A DNA stretch of 64,000 nt from Fimenecus sp964557975 (GCA_964557975.1 CAZLCG010000004.1:27563-91562), one strand, 5' to 3'; positions 41,681 to 50,018 are shown, counted from the stretch's first letter. Notes: a model not told the origin generated them from the sequence alone. Translations and numbers: made by a program.

Positions 41681-43030
41681 ATGGCATTTGAAAGTCTATC
41701 CGACAAATTAGAATCTGCGTTCAAGCGCCTTAAAAGCAAGGGCAGCCTTAACGAGGGCGATGTTAAAGAGGCTATGCGCGAGGTGCGTTTGGCGCTTCTT
41801 GAGGCGGATGTAAACTACAAGGTCGCTAAGGATTTTACGGCAAGGGTCACCGAAAGGGCAATCGGCGCTCAGGTTATGGAAAGCCTCACGCCTGCCCAAA
41901 CGGTTATTAAAATAGTAAACGAAGAATTGACCGATCTTATGGGCGGTACGCAGACAAGGCTTGCATATGCGGCGCATCCCCCTACGGTTGTTATGATGTG
42001 CGGCTTGCAGGGCTCGGGTAAGACCACTCACTGCGCAAAAATCGCTCTGAAGCTTAAAAACGAAGGGCACAGACCGTTGCTTGTCGCATGCGACGTATAC
42101 AGACCCGCCGCAATTAAACAACTTCAGGTTGTCGGCGAGCAGGTCGGCGTTCCTGTGTTTGAAATGGGTCAGGGAGATCCCGTCGCCATATCAAGGGCGG
42201 CAGTAAACGAGTCTAAAGACAAGGGCTGCGATTATGTTATAATAGACACTGCGGGGCGTCTGCACATTGACGCAGAGCTTATGGAGGAATTGCAGAACAT
42301 TAAAGCGGAGGTTCATCCGCACGAAATACTGCTTGTCGTTGACGCTATGACGGGTCAGGATGCGGTTACGGTTGCAAGCACCTTTGACGAATCTGTAGGC
42401 ATAGACGGTATTGTGCTTACGAAAATGGACGGCGACACAAGGGGCGGAGCGGCGCTTTCGGCAAGAGCCGTTACGGGCAAGCCGATTAAGTTTGTCGGTA
42501 CGGGCGAAAAGTTAGACGAGCTTGATTATTTCTATCCCGACCGAATGGCGTCGCGAATACTCGGTATGGGCGACGTGCTTACTCTTATTGAGAAAGCGGA
42601 AACGGCTCTTGATGAGAAAAAAGCCGCAAAGCTTGAGGAAAAGCTCCGCAAAAACAAGTTCGATTTAAACGATTTGCTTGAACAGATGCAGCAGGTTAAG
42701 AAAATGGGCTCTATGAAGGATATTCTTTCCATGCTGCCGGGCGTCGGCAATAAACTGCGCGACGTTGATGTTGATGACAGTCAGCTTGACAGGGTTCAGG
42801 CGATTATATATTCAATGACTCCGAAAGAGAGGTCAAATCCCGACATTATAAATCCCTCGCGCAAAAGAAGAATCGCGGCGGGCTGCGGTATGCAGGTCGA
42901 GGATGTTAACAGGCTTCTTAAACAGTACAGGGATATGCAGAAAATGTTTAAGCAGTTTAATTCAAAGGGTATGCGCCGTAAAATGAGCCGTATGAATTTC
43001 GGCGGTATGGGCGGCGGCATGCCCATGTAA
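41681..43030 (+). CDS. ffh: Signal recognition particle protein Ffh (SRP54)
   Basis: A 449-residue GTPase that binds signal peptides and SRP RNA and targets ribosomes to the membrane with FtsY. N domain about 1-85, then G1 GLQGSGKTTH, ACDVYRPAA (G2), DTAGRLHID (G3), TKMDGDTRGG (G4). The Met-rich M domain starts near 300 and ends GGMGGGMPM, with the RNA-binding segment NPSRKRRIAAGCG. Length is normal. Confidence 0.98.
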   Translation: MAFESLSDKLESAFKRLKSKGSLNEGDVKEAMREVRLALLEADVNYKVAKDFTARVTERAIGAQVMESLTPAQTVIKIVNEELTDLMGGTQTRLAYAAHPPTVVMMCGLQGSGKTTHCAKIALKLKNEGHRPLLVACDVYRPAAIKQLQVVGEQVGVPVFEMGQGDPVAISRAAVNESKDKGCDYVIIDTAGRLHIDAELMEELQNIKAEVHPHEILLVVDAMTGQDAVTVASTFDESVGIDGIVLTKMDGDTRGGAALSARAVTGKPIKFVGTGEKLDELDYFYPDRMASRILGMGDVLTLIEKAETALDEKKAAKLEEKLRKNKFDLNDLLEQMQQVKKMGSMKDILSMLPGVGNKLRDVDVDDSQLDRVQAIIYSMTPKERSNPDIINPSRKRRIAAGCGMQVEDVNRLLKQYRDMQKMFKQFNSKGMRRKMSRMNFGGMGGGMPM

Positions 43031-43095
43031 AAGGCATCAACACTTATTAAGTGATTGGCATATGTTAAATATTCATATATTTGGAGGAAAACAAA

Positions 43096-43341
43096 ATGGC
43101 AGTAAAAATCAGACTTCGCAGAATGGGCGGCAAAAAAGCTCCGTTCTACCGTGTAATCGTTGCGGATTCAAAGTCACCCCGTGACGGCAGATGTATTGAG
43201 GAGATCGGTACTTTTGACCCGATGAAGAATCCCGCGGAGGTTAAAATTGACGCGGAAAAGGCTCAGCAGTGGCTTAAAAACGGCGCTCAGCCAACTGACA
43301 CGGTCAAGGCTCTTCTCAAGCAGAACGGCATCATTAAATAA
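43096..43341 (+). CDS. rpsP: 30S ribosomal protein S16
   Basis: An 81-residue S16: MAVKIRLRRMGGKKAPFYRV then VVADSKSPRDGR-type sequence (here IVADSKSPRDGRCIEEIGTFDP), typical of the family. ATG at 43096 has GGAGG 8 bases upstream; the TTG at 43081 is part of that ribosome site. It lies 65 bp after ffh. Confidence 0.98.
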   Translation: MAVKIRLRRMGGKKAPFYRVIVADSKSPRDGRCIEEIGTFDPMKNPAEVKIDAEKAQQWLKNGAQPTDTVKALLKQNGIIK

Positions 43342-43356
43342 TAGGAGGGCTCTATT

Positions 43357-43590
43357 GTGAAAGAACTTCTTGAACTTATCGCAAAAGGTCTTGTCGACAG
43401 CCCCGACGATGTCAGCGTTACCGTTGACGAAGCGGACGAGAGAGGCATTGTCGTTTATCATCTTCACGTTGCTGAAAATGATATGGGCAGGGTAATAGGC
43501 AAGCAGGGCAGAATAGCAAAGGCTATCAGAACCGTTATAAAAGCCCGCGCCGCCAAAGACGGCGAAAGAGTACAGGTCGATATTGACTGA
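43357..43590 (+). CDS. khpA: KH-domain RNA-binding protein KhpA (YlqC)
   Basis: A 77-residue KH protein between rpsP and rimM, as in other Firmicutes. The GxxG loop is in MGRVIGKQGRIAKAIRTVIKA (GKQG). KhpA forms a complex with KhpB/EloR that binds many RNAs and affects cell elongation and division in streptococci. The start is GTG with AGGAGG upstream. Confidence 0.93.
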   Translation: MKELLELIAKGLVDSPDDVSVTVDEADERGIVVYHLHVAENDMGRVIGKQGRIAKAIRTVIKARAAKDGERVQVDID

Positions 43591-43638
43591 AAATTAAGGG
43601 AGTACTGACGGTACTCCTTTGTTTTTTTGGAGTGAAAT

Positions 43639-44178
43639 ATGTTAAAGCAATTCCTTGCGGTCGGTGAAATTGTTTCAATTCACGGCGTTAAGGGCGAACT
43701 GCGTGTTAAGCCGTGGTGCGACGGTCCCGAATTTTTAAAAAATTTTAAATTCCTTTACTTTGACGCGCAAGGGAAGGAAAAGGCTGCTGTTCTGAGCGCA
43801 AGACCTCACGGCAATATTACGCTTTTAAGGCTCGACGGTGTAGACACCGCCGAGAAAGCGCAGGCTCTTCGCGGAAAGACCCTTTATATTGACAGACGCG
43901 ATACCGATTTGCCCGAAAACAGTTGGTTTATCGAGGATTTAATCGGCTGTAAAGTAAAAGAACTTGACACAGAAAAAACTTACGGGACTGTCACCGATGT
44001 TATGAAAATGCCTGCAAACGACGTCTGGGCTGTCACGGGAGAGGACGGAAAAGAAACCCTTATTCCCGCAATCAAGAGCGTTGTTATACAAACTGATGTT
44101 GAAAACAGAGTGGTTTTTATAAAAGCGCTCAAGGGCTTGTTTGACGGCGGAGAAAGTGTGAGGGAAGATGAGAATTGA
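43639..44178 (+). CDS. rimM: Ribosome maturation factor RimM
   Basis: A 179-residue 16S rRNA processing factor that binds S19. The N-terminal RimM domain has VGEIVSIHGVKGELRVKPW, and the C-terminal PRC-barrel starts NSWFIEDLIGCKV. It overlaps trmD by 11 bp. Between khpA and this gene a short imperfect repeat (GGGAGTACTGACGGTACTCC) forms a small hairpin before the ribosome site. Confidence 0.95.
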   Translation: MLKQFLAVGEIVSIHGVKGELRVKPWCDGPEFLKNFKFLYFDAQGKEKAAVLSARPHGNITLLRLDGVDTAEKAQALRGKTLYIDRRDTDLPENSWFIEDLIGCKVKELDTEKTYGTVTDVMKMPANDVWAVTGEDGKETLIPAIKSVVIQTDVENRVVFIKALKGLFDGGESVREDEN

Positions 44179-44908
44179 CATAATGACGCTTTTTCCCGAG
44201 ATGTGCGAGGCGGTGCTGTCCGAAAGCATTATCGGCAGGGCAAGGGAAAACGGGTTTATTGAAATTAACGCTGTGAATATTCGTGACTATACGGAGGATA
44301 AGCATAACCGAGTTGACGATTCGCCTTACGGCGGGGGTATGGGTATGCTTATGCAGACAGAGCCCGTTTACGCTTGCTATAATGCGGTATGCGGGAAGTA
44401 CGGCAAAAAGCCGTATGTCATTTATATGTCGCCACAGGGGAAAACCCTTACGCAGAAAAGAGTTAAAGAGCTTTCACAGCTTGACGCCGTAGCAATTCTG
44501 TGCGGACATTATGAGGGCGTTGACGAAAGAGTCATAGAAGAAATTGTTGATGAGGAGATTTCCGTCGGCGATTATGTCCTGACGGGCGGCGAGCTTCCCG
44601 CGCTGACGCTTGCCGATGCAATAGCAAGGATGCTCCCCGGAGTGCTTCCGAACGACGAAGCAAAGGAGCTTGAAAGCCACTATAACGGGCTTTTGGAGTA
44701 TCCGCAGTACACAAGGCCCTTCGAGTGGCACGGCAAAAAAGTACCCGACGTGCTTATTTCGGGGCATCACGCCAACATTGAAAAATGGCGGCGCGAGCAG
44801 TCTTTAATAAGAACGTTTGAGCGCCGTCCGGAAATGCTTGAAAATGCTCAGCTTTCGGAAGCGGAAAGGGCTTTTATAAAACAATTAAAGGATAAAAGCC
44901 GACGGTAA
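44168..44908 (+). CDS. trmD: tRNA (guanine-37-N1)-methyltransferase TrmD
   Basis: A 246-residue SPOUT methyltransferase that makes m1G37 in tRNAs and prevents frameshifting. Seen: MRIDIMTLFPEMCEAVLSES, DDSPYGGGMGMLMQTEPV, the trefoil-knot SAM site LCGHYEGVDERV and YVLTGGELPALTL. Length is normal. The operon ends here with a terminator; rplS, which often follows, is not in this position. Confidence 0.98.
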   Translation: MRIDIMTLFPEMCEAVLSESIIGRARENGFIEINAVNIRDYTEDKHNRVDDSPYGGGMGMLMQTEPVYACYNAVCGKYGKKPYVIYMSPQGKTLTQKRVKELSQLDAVAILCGHYEGVDERVIEEIVDEEISVGDYVLTGGELPALTLADAIARMLPGVLPNDEAKELESHYNGLLEYPQYTRPFEWHGKKVPDVLISGHHANIEKWRREQSLIRTFERRPEMLENAQLSEAERAFIKQLKDKSRR

Positions 44909-44925
44909 ATATATGTTTGCGTTCT

Positions 44926-44956
44926 GCGGAATACCCTTTTCGGTGTTCCGCCTTTT
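44926..44956 (+). terminator. Rho-independent terminator after trmD
   Basis: GCGGAATACC and GGTGTTCCGC form a 10-bp stem (one wobble pair) around a CTTTTC loop, followed by CTTTTAAC. It ends the ylxM-trmD operon. Confidence 0.75.
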
Positions 44957-45013
44957 AACAGTCGATTTGCGTTTTTACATATAAATCCGTATTCATAAAA
45001 ATATAAATTTTTA

Positions 45014-45042
45014 TTGATATAAGGGCGCTAAAGTGATACAAT
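45014..45042 (+). promoter_or_regulatory. Promoter of the mannonate operon
   Basis: TTGATA (45014-45019), 17 bases and TACAAT (45037-45042) with TG one base before the -10. It lies 34 bases before the uxuA start. No clear operator palindrome was found beside it. Confidence 0.8.
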
Positions 45043-45076
45043 ATCAAAAAAGAACAAGTAAAAAGGAGGAATTACC

Positions 45077-46147
45077 TTGCAAATGACTTTTCGCTGGTTC
45101 GGCAGTGATAAAGATACCGTAACACTGGAACAAATCAGGCAAATTCCGAATGTTGTCGGCGTTGTTCCCGCTTTGCACCGCCTGCCTGCCGGTGAAGCGT
45201 GGAGCGAAGAAGACATTTTTAAGATGAAAAAGGAAATCGAGGACGCGGGGCTTACAATGGAGTGCATTGAAAGCGTTAACGTTCACGAGGATATAAAAAT
45301 CGGGCTTCCGACGCGCGATAAATATATTGAAAACTACATAACAAGCATCCGCAATCTCGCAAAAGCGGGCGTTAAGGTAATCTGCTATAACTTTATGCCG
45401 GTCTTTGATTGGACGAGAACGGATCTCGCAATGAATATGGGGGACGGCGCAACCTGTCTTTCTTACGACGGCGTTCAGATTGAGGGCAAAAGTCCCGAGG
45501 ATATGTTTAAGGAAACAGACGATAATTCCAACGGCTATGCTATGCCGGGCTGGGAAACCGAGAGAATGCCCGAAATCAAAGAGCTGTTTGAGAAATACAA
45601 AAACGTCACTGCGGATGACCTTTGGAATAACCTCAAGTATTTTCTTGAGGCGATTATGCCCGTCTGCGAGGAGTGCGACGTCAAAATGGCGATCCACCCC
45701 GACGATCCGCCATGGGATATTTTCGGTCTGCCGAGAATAATTAAGGACAGGGACAGCCTTAAAAAGCTTCTTACAATCGTCCCGTCAAAATATAACGGGC
45801 TTACCTTCTGCACGGGTTCTTTGGGCGCAAGCGGTAAAAACGACTTGCCCGCTATGATAAGGGAATTCGGCGACAGAATTTATTTTGCGCACCTTCGCAA
45901 TGTTAAGGTCATTGACAATCATTTTAACGAAACTGCGCACGAATCCAACATGGGTTCGCTTGATATGTATGAAATAGTCAGGGCTTTGCAGGACGTAGGC
46001 TTTGACGGATATGTCCGCCCCGACCACGGAAGAATGATTTGGGGCGAGGTTGCCCGTCCGGGCTACGGTCTTTACGACAGAGCTTTAGGCGTTGCTTATA
46101 TCAACGGGCTTTGGGAAGCGGTTAAAAAGAATAAGGAGAGAAACTGA
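45077..46147 (+). CDS. uxuA: Mannonate dehydratase
   Basis: Converts D-mannonate to 2-keto-3-deoxygluconate in glucuronate breakdown. The 356-residue TIM-barrel protein starts MTFRWFGSDKDTVTLEQIRQ, with ICYNFMPVFDWTRTDLA, metal and substrate positions in MAIHPDDPPWDIFGLPRI, TFCTGSLGA and YVRPDHGRMIWGE. The TTG at 45077 fits the spacing to GGAGG (7 bases); ATG at 45083 is 13 bases away. First gene of the hexuronate operon. uxaC and uxaB are not in the window. Confidence 0.96.
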   Translation: MQMTFRWFGSDKDTVTLEQIRQIPNVVGVVPALHRLPAGEAWSEEDIFKMKKEIEDAGLTMECIESVNVHEDIKIGLPTRDKYIENYITSIRNLAKAGVKVICYNFMPVFDWTRTDLAMNMGDGATCLSYDGVQIEGKSPEDMFKETDDNSNGYAMPGWETERMPEIKELFEKYKNVTADDLWNNLKYFLEAIMPVCEECDVKMAIHPDDPPWDIFGLPRIIKDRDSLKKLLTIVPSKYNGLTFCTGSLGASGKNDLPAMIREFGDRIYFAHLRNVKVIDNHFNETAHESNMGSLDMYEIVRALQDVGFDGYVRPDHGRMIWGEVARPGYGLYDRALGVAYINGLWEAVKKNKERN

Positions 46148-46148
46148 T

Positions 46149-46997
46149 ATGAAACACGAAAACCTTAAAGGCAGAGTAGCGGTCGTTACAGGCGGCGGCG
46201 GAGTTCTTTGCGGCGATTTCGCAAAGGCGCTCGCGCGTCAGGGTGTTAAGGTTGCCGTCCTTGACTTGAACGAAGCGGCGGCGCAAAAGGTTGCGGATGA
46301 AATCAATGCCGAGGGCGGCACGGCTGTTGCTGTCGGCTGTAACGTTCTCGAAACCGAAAGCATGCAAAACGCAAGAGAGATCGTTAACGAAAAATTAGGT
46401 ACCTGCGATATTCTTTTGAACGGCGCGGGCGGCAATAACCCGAAGGGAACTACAACTAAAGAAACGCTTGAAAAAATCGATTTGGTTGAAAAAAGCGACG
46501 ATATAAAAACATTTTTTGATTTGGATCCTCAAGGCATTTCATTCGTGTTTAACCTTAATTTCTTGGGCACGCTCATTCCCACTCAGGTTTTCGCGCGCGA
46601 TATGGCGCAGAAAGAGAATACCTGCATAGTAATGGTAACCTCAATGAACGCTTTCCGTCCGCTTACCAAAATCCCCGCTTATTCGGCGGCCAAGGCGGCT
46701 GTAAAGAATTTTACCGAGTTTATGGCGGTACATTTCGCAGAGGTGGGAATCCGCGTTAACTCAATCGCGCCGGGCTTTTTCTCAACAAATCAGAACAAGA
46801 CGCTTTTGTGGAACCCCGACGGTTCGCCTACCGCAAGAACGGGTAAAATTCTTGCCGCAACGCCTATGAAGCGTTTCGGTGAGCCGAAGGAGCTTGAAGG
46901 TTCGCTTTTGTTCCTTTGCGACGAGGAATATTCAAGCTTTATTACGGGCACGACCATAGCGGTTGACGGCGGCTTTAACGCTTATTCGGGCGTTTGA
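46149..46997 (+). CDS. D-mannonate oxidoreductase (SDR-type fructuronate reductase)
   Basis: A 282-residue short-chain dehydrogenase, expected to interconvert D-fructuronate and D-mannonate with NAD(H). It is unrelated in fold to E. coli UxuB but is the form commonly placed beside uxuA in Firmicutes. Seen: GRVAVVTGGGGVLCGDFAKAL, the NGAGGNNP strand, catalytic Ser in VTSMNAF, and the Tyr-x3-Lys in AYSAAKAAVKN. A long insert (about 100-135) is typical of this group. ATG at 46149 has AAGGAGAG upstream. Confidence 0.88.
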   Translation: MKHENLKGRVAVVTGGGGVLCGDFAKALARQGVKVAVLDLNEAAAQKVADEINAEGGTAVAVGCNVLETESMQNAREIVNEKLGTCDILLNGAGGNNPKGTTTKETLEKIDLVEKSDDIKTFFDLDPQGISFVFNLNFLGTLIPTQVFARDMAQKENTCIVMVTSMNAFRPLTKIPAYSAAKAAVKNFTEFMAVHFAEVGIRVNSIAPGFFSTNQNKTLLWNPDGSPTARTGKILAATPMKRFGEPKELEGSLLFLCDEEYSSFITGTTIAVDGGFNAYSGV

Positions 46998-47023
46998 TTT
47001 TAACATTCCGAAAGGATGATACT

Positions 47024-47287
47024 ATGGCAGTCTATCTTTTGGCGTGCGTTTTTCTTCTTGCCGCGGTAGTTTTTGTTATAAAGTATTTTGTTGATAATAA
47101 CAAAGCGAACAAAGAACAGACTGAAAATAAGAAAAAAGCCGATATTGTAATTATTACTGACGGTTCTAAAGAAAATCCGTCAGAAATAAAAAGAAAAAAG
47201 GTGAAAAAGGACATAATCCTTGCGCTCGTGTTTATGGCTCTTTGTGAAATATGTATCCTTTTGGAAAAATACGTTTTTAAGGTTTAG
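47024..47287 (+). CDS. Small two-span membrane protein, unknown function
   Basis: An 87-residue protein with a membrane segment at about 3-22 (VYLLACVFLLAAVVFVIKYF), a charged linker rich in Lys, Glu and Asn, and a second segment near 66-82 (IILALVFMALCEICILLE). No family was recognised. ATG at 47024 has AAAGGATG upstream; it lies between the mannonate oxidoreductase and kdgK, spaced by 26 and 15 bp, so it is co-transcribed. It may be a small partner of a hexuronate transporter, but none is present here. Confidence 0.65.
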   Translation: MAVYLLACVFLLAAVVFVIKYFVDNNKANKEQTENKKKADIVIITDGSKENPSEIKRKKVKKDIILALVFMALCEICILLEKYVFKV

Positions 47288-47302
47288 TCGGAGGTATTTA
47301 AA

Positions 47303-48400
47303 ATGGATTTGAAATTAAGAGATAAAAAAGACTGCGCGTTTGATATGATTTCGCTGGGCGAAATTATGCTCCGCCTCGACCCCGGCGACGGCAGAATTAA
47401 AACCGCACGCTCGTTCAGAGTATGGGAGGGCGGCGGAGAATATAACGTCGCAAGGGGATTGCGCCGTTGCTTCGGTCTTAAAACCGCGGCGGTTACGGCG
47501 CTTGCGGACAATGAGGTCGGTAGACTTGTTGAGGATTTTATGCTTCAGGGCGGTGTGGACACCTCGCTTATTAAATGGGTTAAGTATGACGGCATCGGCA
47601 GAACCGTCCGCAACGGTCTTAACTTTACAGAGCGCGGCTACGGCATAAGGGGCGCTGTCGGCGTTTCGGACAGGGGCAATACCGCCGTTTCACAGCTTAA
47701 AGCTGGGGATATTGACTGGGAGTATATTTTCGGCACTTTGGGCGTTCGCTGGCTTCATACGGGCGGAATATTCGCCGCGCTTTCCGAAACGACCTCGGAT
47801 GTCGTAATTGAGGCTGTTAAAACAGCTAAAAAATACGGCACAGTCGTTTCTTATGACCTTAACTACCGCCCGTCGCTTTGGAATGACATCGGCGGCAAGC
47901 AGAAAGCGCAGGAGGTCAATAAGGAAATCGCAAAATATATTGATGTTATGATAGGCAACGAGGAGGACTTCACTGCCAGCCTCGGCTTTGAAATTGAGGG
48001 CAACGACGCAAACCTTAAATCGCTTAACATTGAGGGCTATTATAAAATGCTCGGCGAGGTTTGCAGGACTTACCCGAATTTCAAGGTCATCGCCACTACG
48101 CTTCGCACGGTTAAAACCGCAACGGTAAACGACTGGTCGGCTATCCTGTATGCCGACGGCAAGGTTTATAACGGGCTTTCCCTTCCGGAGCTTGAAATTT
48201 ACGACAGGGTAGGCGGCGGCGATTCGTTCGCTTCGGGGCTTATCTACGGACTTATGACCACGGGCGACCCTCAGACAGCCGTAAATTACGGCGTCGCTCA
48301 CGGCGCGCTTGCAATGACAACACCCGGCGACACCTCAATGGCTTCGTTAAAGGAAGTTGAAAAAATCGTTTCGGGCGCAGGAGCAAGGGTTGACAGGTAA
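47303..48400 (+). CDS. kdgK: 2-keto-3-deoxygluconate kinase (PfkB family)
   Basis: Phosphorylates KDG to KDPG. The 365-residue ribokinase-fold protein has ISLGEIMLRLDPGDGRIKTA at the start, WEGGGEYNVARGLRRCFG, SYDLNYRPSLW in the middle and the catalytic/anion-hole motif RVGGGDSFASGLIYGL near residue 300. It is a little longer than usual KdgK (about 310-340). Its last 55 bases are repeated right after the scaffold gap, so its end is confirmed by both contigs. Confidence 0.9.
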   Translation: MDLKLRDKKDCAFDMISLGEIMLRLDPGDGRIKTARSFRVWEGGGEYNVARGLRRCFGLKTAAVTALADNEVGRLVEDFMLQGGVDTSLIKWVKYDGIGRTVRNGLNFTERGYGIRGAVGVSDRGNTAVSQLKAGDIDWEYIFGTLGVRWLHTGGIFAALSETTSDVVIEAVKTAKKYGTVVSYDLNYRPSLWNDIGGKQKAQEVNKEIAKYIDVMIGNEEDFTASLGFEIEGNDANLKSLNIEGYYKMLGEVCRTYPNFKVIATTLRTVKTATVNDWSAILYADGKVYNGLSLPELEIYDRVGGGDSFASGLIYGLMTTGDPQTAVNYGVAHGALAMTTPGDTSMASLKEVEKIVSGAGARVDR

Positions 48401-48500
48401 NNNNNNNNNNNNNNNNNNNNNNNNNNNNNNNNNNNNNNNNNNNNNNNNNNNNNNNNNNNNNNNNNNNNNNNNNNNNNNNNNNNNNNNNNNNNNNNNNNNN
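48401..48500. other. Scaffold gap of 100 N
   Basis: Exactly 100 unknown bases. The 55 bases before it (48346-48400) are identical to the 55 bases after it (48501-48555), which indicates two contigs with overlapping ends that were scaffolded instead of merged. Confidence 0.98.
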
Positions 48501-48555
48501 GTTAAAGGAAGTTGAAAAAATCGTTTCGGGCGCAGGAGCAAGGGTTGACAGGTAA
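48501..48555 (+). repeat. 55-bp duplicate of the kdgK 3' end (assembly overlap)
   Basis: An exact copy of 48346-48400 including the kdgK stop codon. It is most simply the shared contig end (55 bp fits a common assembly k-mer size), not a biological repeat. It is followed by about 50 bases and the eda start. Confidence 0.9.
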
Positions 48556-48604
48556 CCACCTGCTCATCAGACATAAAGCAATATAATTTTTTGGAGAGAT
48601 AACT

Positions 48605-49261
48605 ATGGACAAAGAAAAAATTATTACAAAAATTCAGGACTGCGGTATTGTCGCCGTTGTCCGCGCCGAGTCGGTTGACAAGGCAATCAGAATTACCGAC
48701 GCCTGCATTGAGGGCGGCGTTGCGGCTATTGAGCTTACATTCACCGTACCGCACGCTGACAAGGTTATTGAGGAGCTTGCAAAGCGCTATACTCCCGAGC
48801 AGATCATTTTAGGCGCGGGCACGGTGCTTGACGCTGCGACAGCAAGAATTGCGATGCTTTCGGGCGCGGAATATATCGTAAGCCCTGCGCTTGATCTTGA
48901 CACGCTTCATCTTTGCAACCGTTACAGAGTTCCTATGATGCCGGGCATTATGACCGTAACCGAGGGGCTTACTGCCATGGAGAACGGCGCTGACATCCTC
49001 AAGGTGTTCCCTGCCGACCTGTTCGGGCCTAAGATTATTAAGGATATAAGAGGACCTATTCCCTATGCAAAAATTATGCCTACGGGCGGCGTTGACGCTG
49101 ACAATGTAGGCGAATGGATCAAAGCGGGGGCTGTTGCGGTAGGCGCGGGCTCATCCCTTACGGCAGGCGCAAAGACGGGCGACTATAAGAAAATTACCGA
49201 GACAGGCAAACGCTTCGTTGAAAACATAAAAGCGGCAAGAGCCGAATTAGCAGGTAAATAA
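48605..49261 (+). CDS. eda: KDPG/KHG aldolase
   Basis: Splits KDPG to pyruvate and glyceraldehyde-3-phosphate. The 218-residue TIM-barrel class I aldolase has VVRAESVDKAIRI, the catalytic Glu in AAIELTFTVP, ILGAGTVLDAATA, and the Schiff-base Lys in DILKVFPADLFGPK, followed by MPTGGVDADN. TTGGAGAG precedes ATG. It closes the uxuA-kdgK-eda route to central metabolism. Confidence 0.95.
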   Translation: MDKEKIITKIQDCGIVAVVRAESVDKAIRITDACIEGGVAAIELTFTVPHADKVIEELAKRYTPEQIILGAGTVLDAATARIAMLSGAEYIVSPALDLDTLHLCNRYRVPMMPGIMTVTEGLTAMENGADILKVFPADLFGPKIIKDIRGPIPYAKIMPTGGVDADNVGEWIKAGAVAVGAGSSLTAGAKTGDYKKITETGKRFVENIKAARAELAGK

Positions 49262-49313
49262 TTTTAAAATAATTTTCAATATTAAATAAAAACGAAAGAG
49301 CAGGTTAACACAA

Positions 49314-49889
49314 ATGGAAAAAACGGTTTTGGTAGAAACCTCCGCGCGTCATGTTCATGTAACTCAGGAAGCGCTTGAAACACTTTTCGGCGCAGGCTAT
49401 GAGCTTACAAAGAAAAAGGACCTTTCACAGCCCGGTCAGTTCGCCTGTGAGGAGAGAGTTCAGGTAGTCGGCGAAAAATCAAGATTCCCGTCAGTTTCAA
49501 TTTTAGGTCCTGTCAGAAGCGCTTGTCAGGTTGAGCTGTCCGCTTCGGACGCGCGCTCAATCGGCGTTAAAGCCCCCGTGCGTGAGTCCGGCGATATTGC
49601 GGGCAGCGGCGCATGCAAATTGATTGGCCCCAAGGGCGAGGTCGAGCTTAATGAAGGCGTTATTATTGCAAAGCGCCATATACATATGACTCCGGAGGAC
49701 GCCGAAAAATACGGCCTTAGGGATAAGCAGGTCGTTTCCGTTGAGATAAAATCGGCTGAGCGTTCGCTTGTTTTCGGCGATACGGTCGTTAGAGTAAGCC
49801 CTAAATTTGCGCTTGCTATGCACATCGATACCGATGAATCCAACGCCGTTATGGCGGCTCCCGGCACAATGGGAGTTATTCTTGATTAA
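49314..49889 (+). CDS. PduL-type phosphate acyltransferase
   Basis: A 191-residue enzyme that swaps acyl groups between CoA and phosphate (acetyl- or propionyl-CoA to the acyl phosphate). It holds the two PduL repeats with their metal-binding His motifs, SARHVHVTQEALETLFG near residue 10 and IIAKRHIHMTPEDAEKYG near 118. No N-terminal encapsulation helix is present and no microcompartment shell gene is nearby, so it is the cytosolic form, serving in place of Pta in acetate production. It follows eda by 52 bp, probably using acetyl-CoA from the pyruvate made there. Confidence 0.9.
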   Translation: MEKTVLVETSARHVHVTQEALETLFGAGYELTKKKDLSQPGQFACEERVQVVGEKSRFPSVSILGPVRSACQVELSASDARSIGVKAPVRESGDIAGSGACKLIGPKGEVELNEGVIIAKRHIHMTPEDAEKYGLRDKQVVSVEIKSAERSLVFGDTVVRVSPKFALAMHIDTDESNAVMAAPGTMGVILD

Positions 49890-49905
49890 GTTAATAAATT
49901 AAGAA

Positions 49906-49928
49906 GCGCAGGAGCAAACCTCCTGCGC
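49906..49928 (+). terminator. Terminator-like hairpin after the mannonate operon
   Basis: GCGCAGGAG, a CAAAC loop and CTCCTGCGC form a perfect 9-bp G+C-rich stem, 17 bases after the pduL-type stop. The tail (CGTCTGTTATTG) is only partly T-rich. Confidence 0.6.
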
Positions 49929-49973
49929 CGTCTGTTATTGCGCGATATATGATTATTACACAAAATTGAAACG

Positions 49974-50000
49974 AAAAAACGCCTGCCGAGCGGCAAGCGT
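49974..50000 (-). terminator. Rho-independent terminator of rpmB
   Basis: On the minus strand ACGCTTGCCG and CGGCAGGCGT form a stem followed by TTTTTT. It lies 19 bases after the rpmB stop and faces the plus-strand hairpin at 49906. Confidence 0.8.
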
Positions 50001-50018
50001 GATTTTTCAAAAATTTAA

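Noticed and set aside
45044..45697. 217-codon minus-strand frame opposite uxuA
   Set aside because: It is fully antisense to a well-conserved enzyme gene; composition follows from the codon pattern of uxuA.
48347..48754. Minus-strand frame running through the N gap
   Set aside because: It exists only because unknown bases hold no stop codons and because the 55-bp end is duplicated; it is antisense to kdgK and eda.
49314..49889. Bacterial microcompartment locus around the PduL-type gene
   Set aside because: No shell protein, aldehyde dehydrogenase or encapsulation peptide is present in the neighbourhood.
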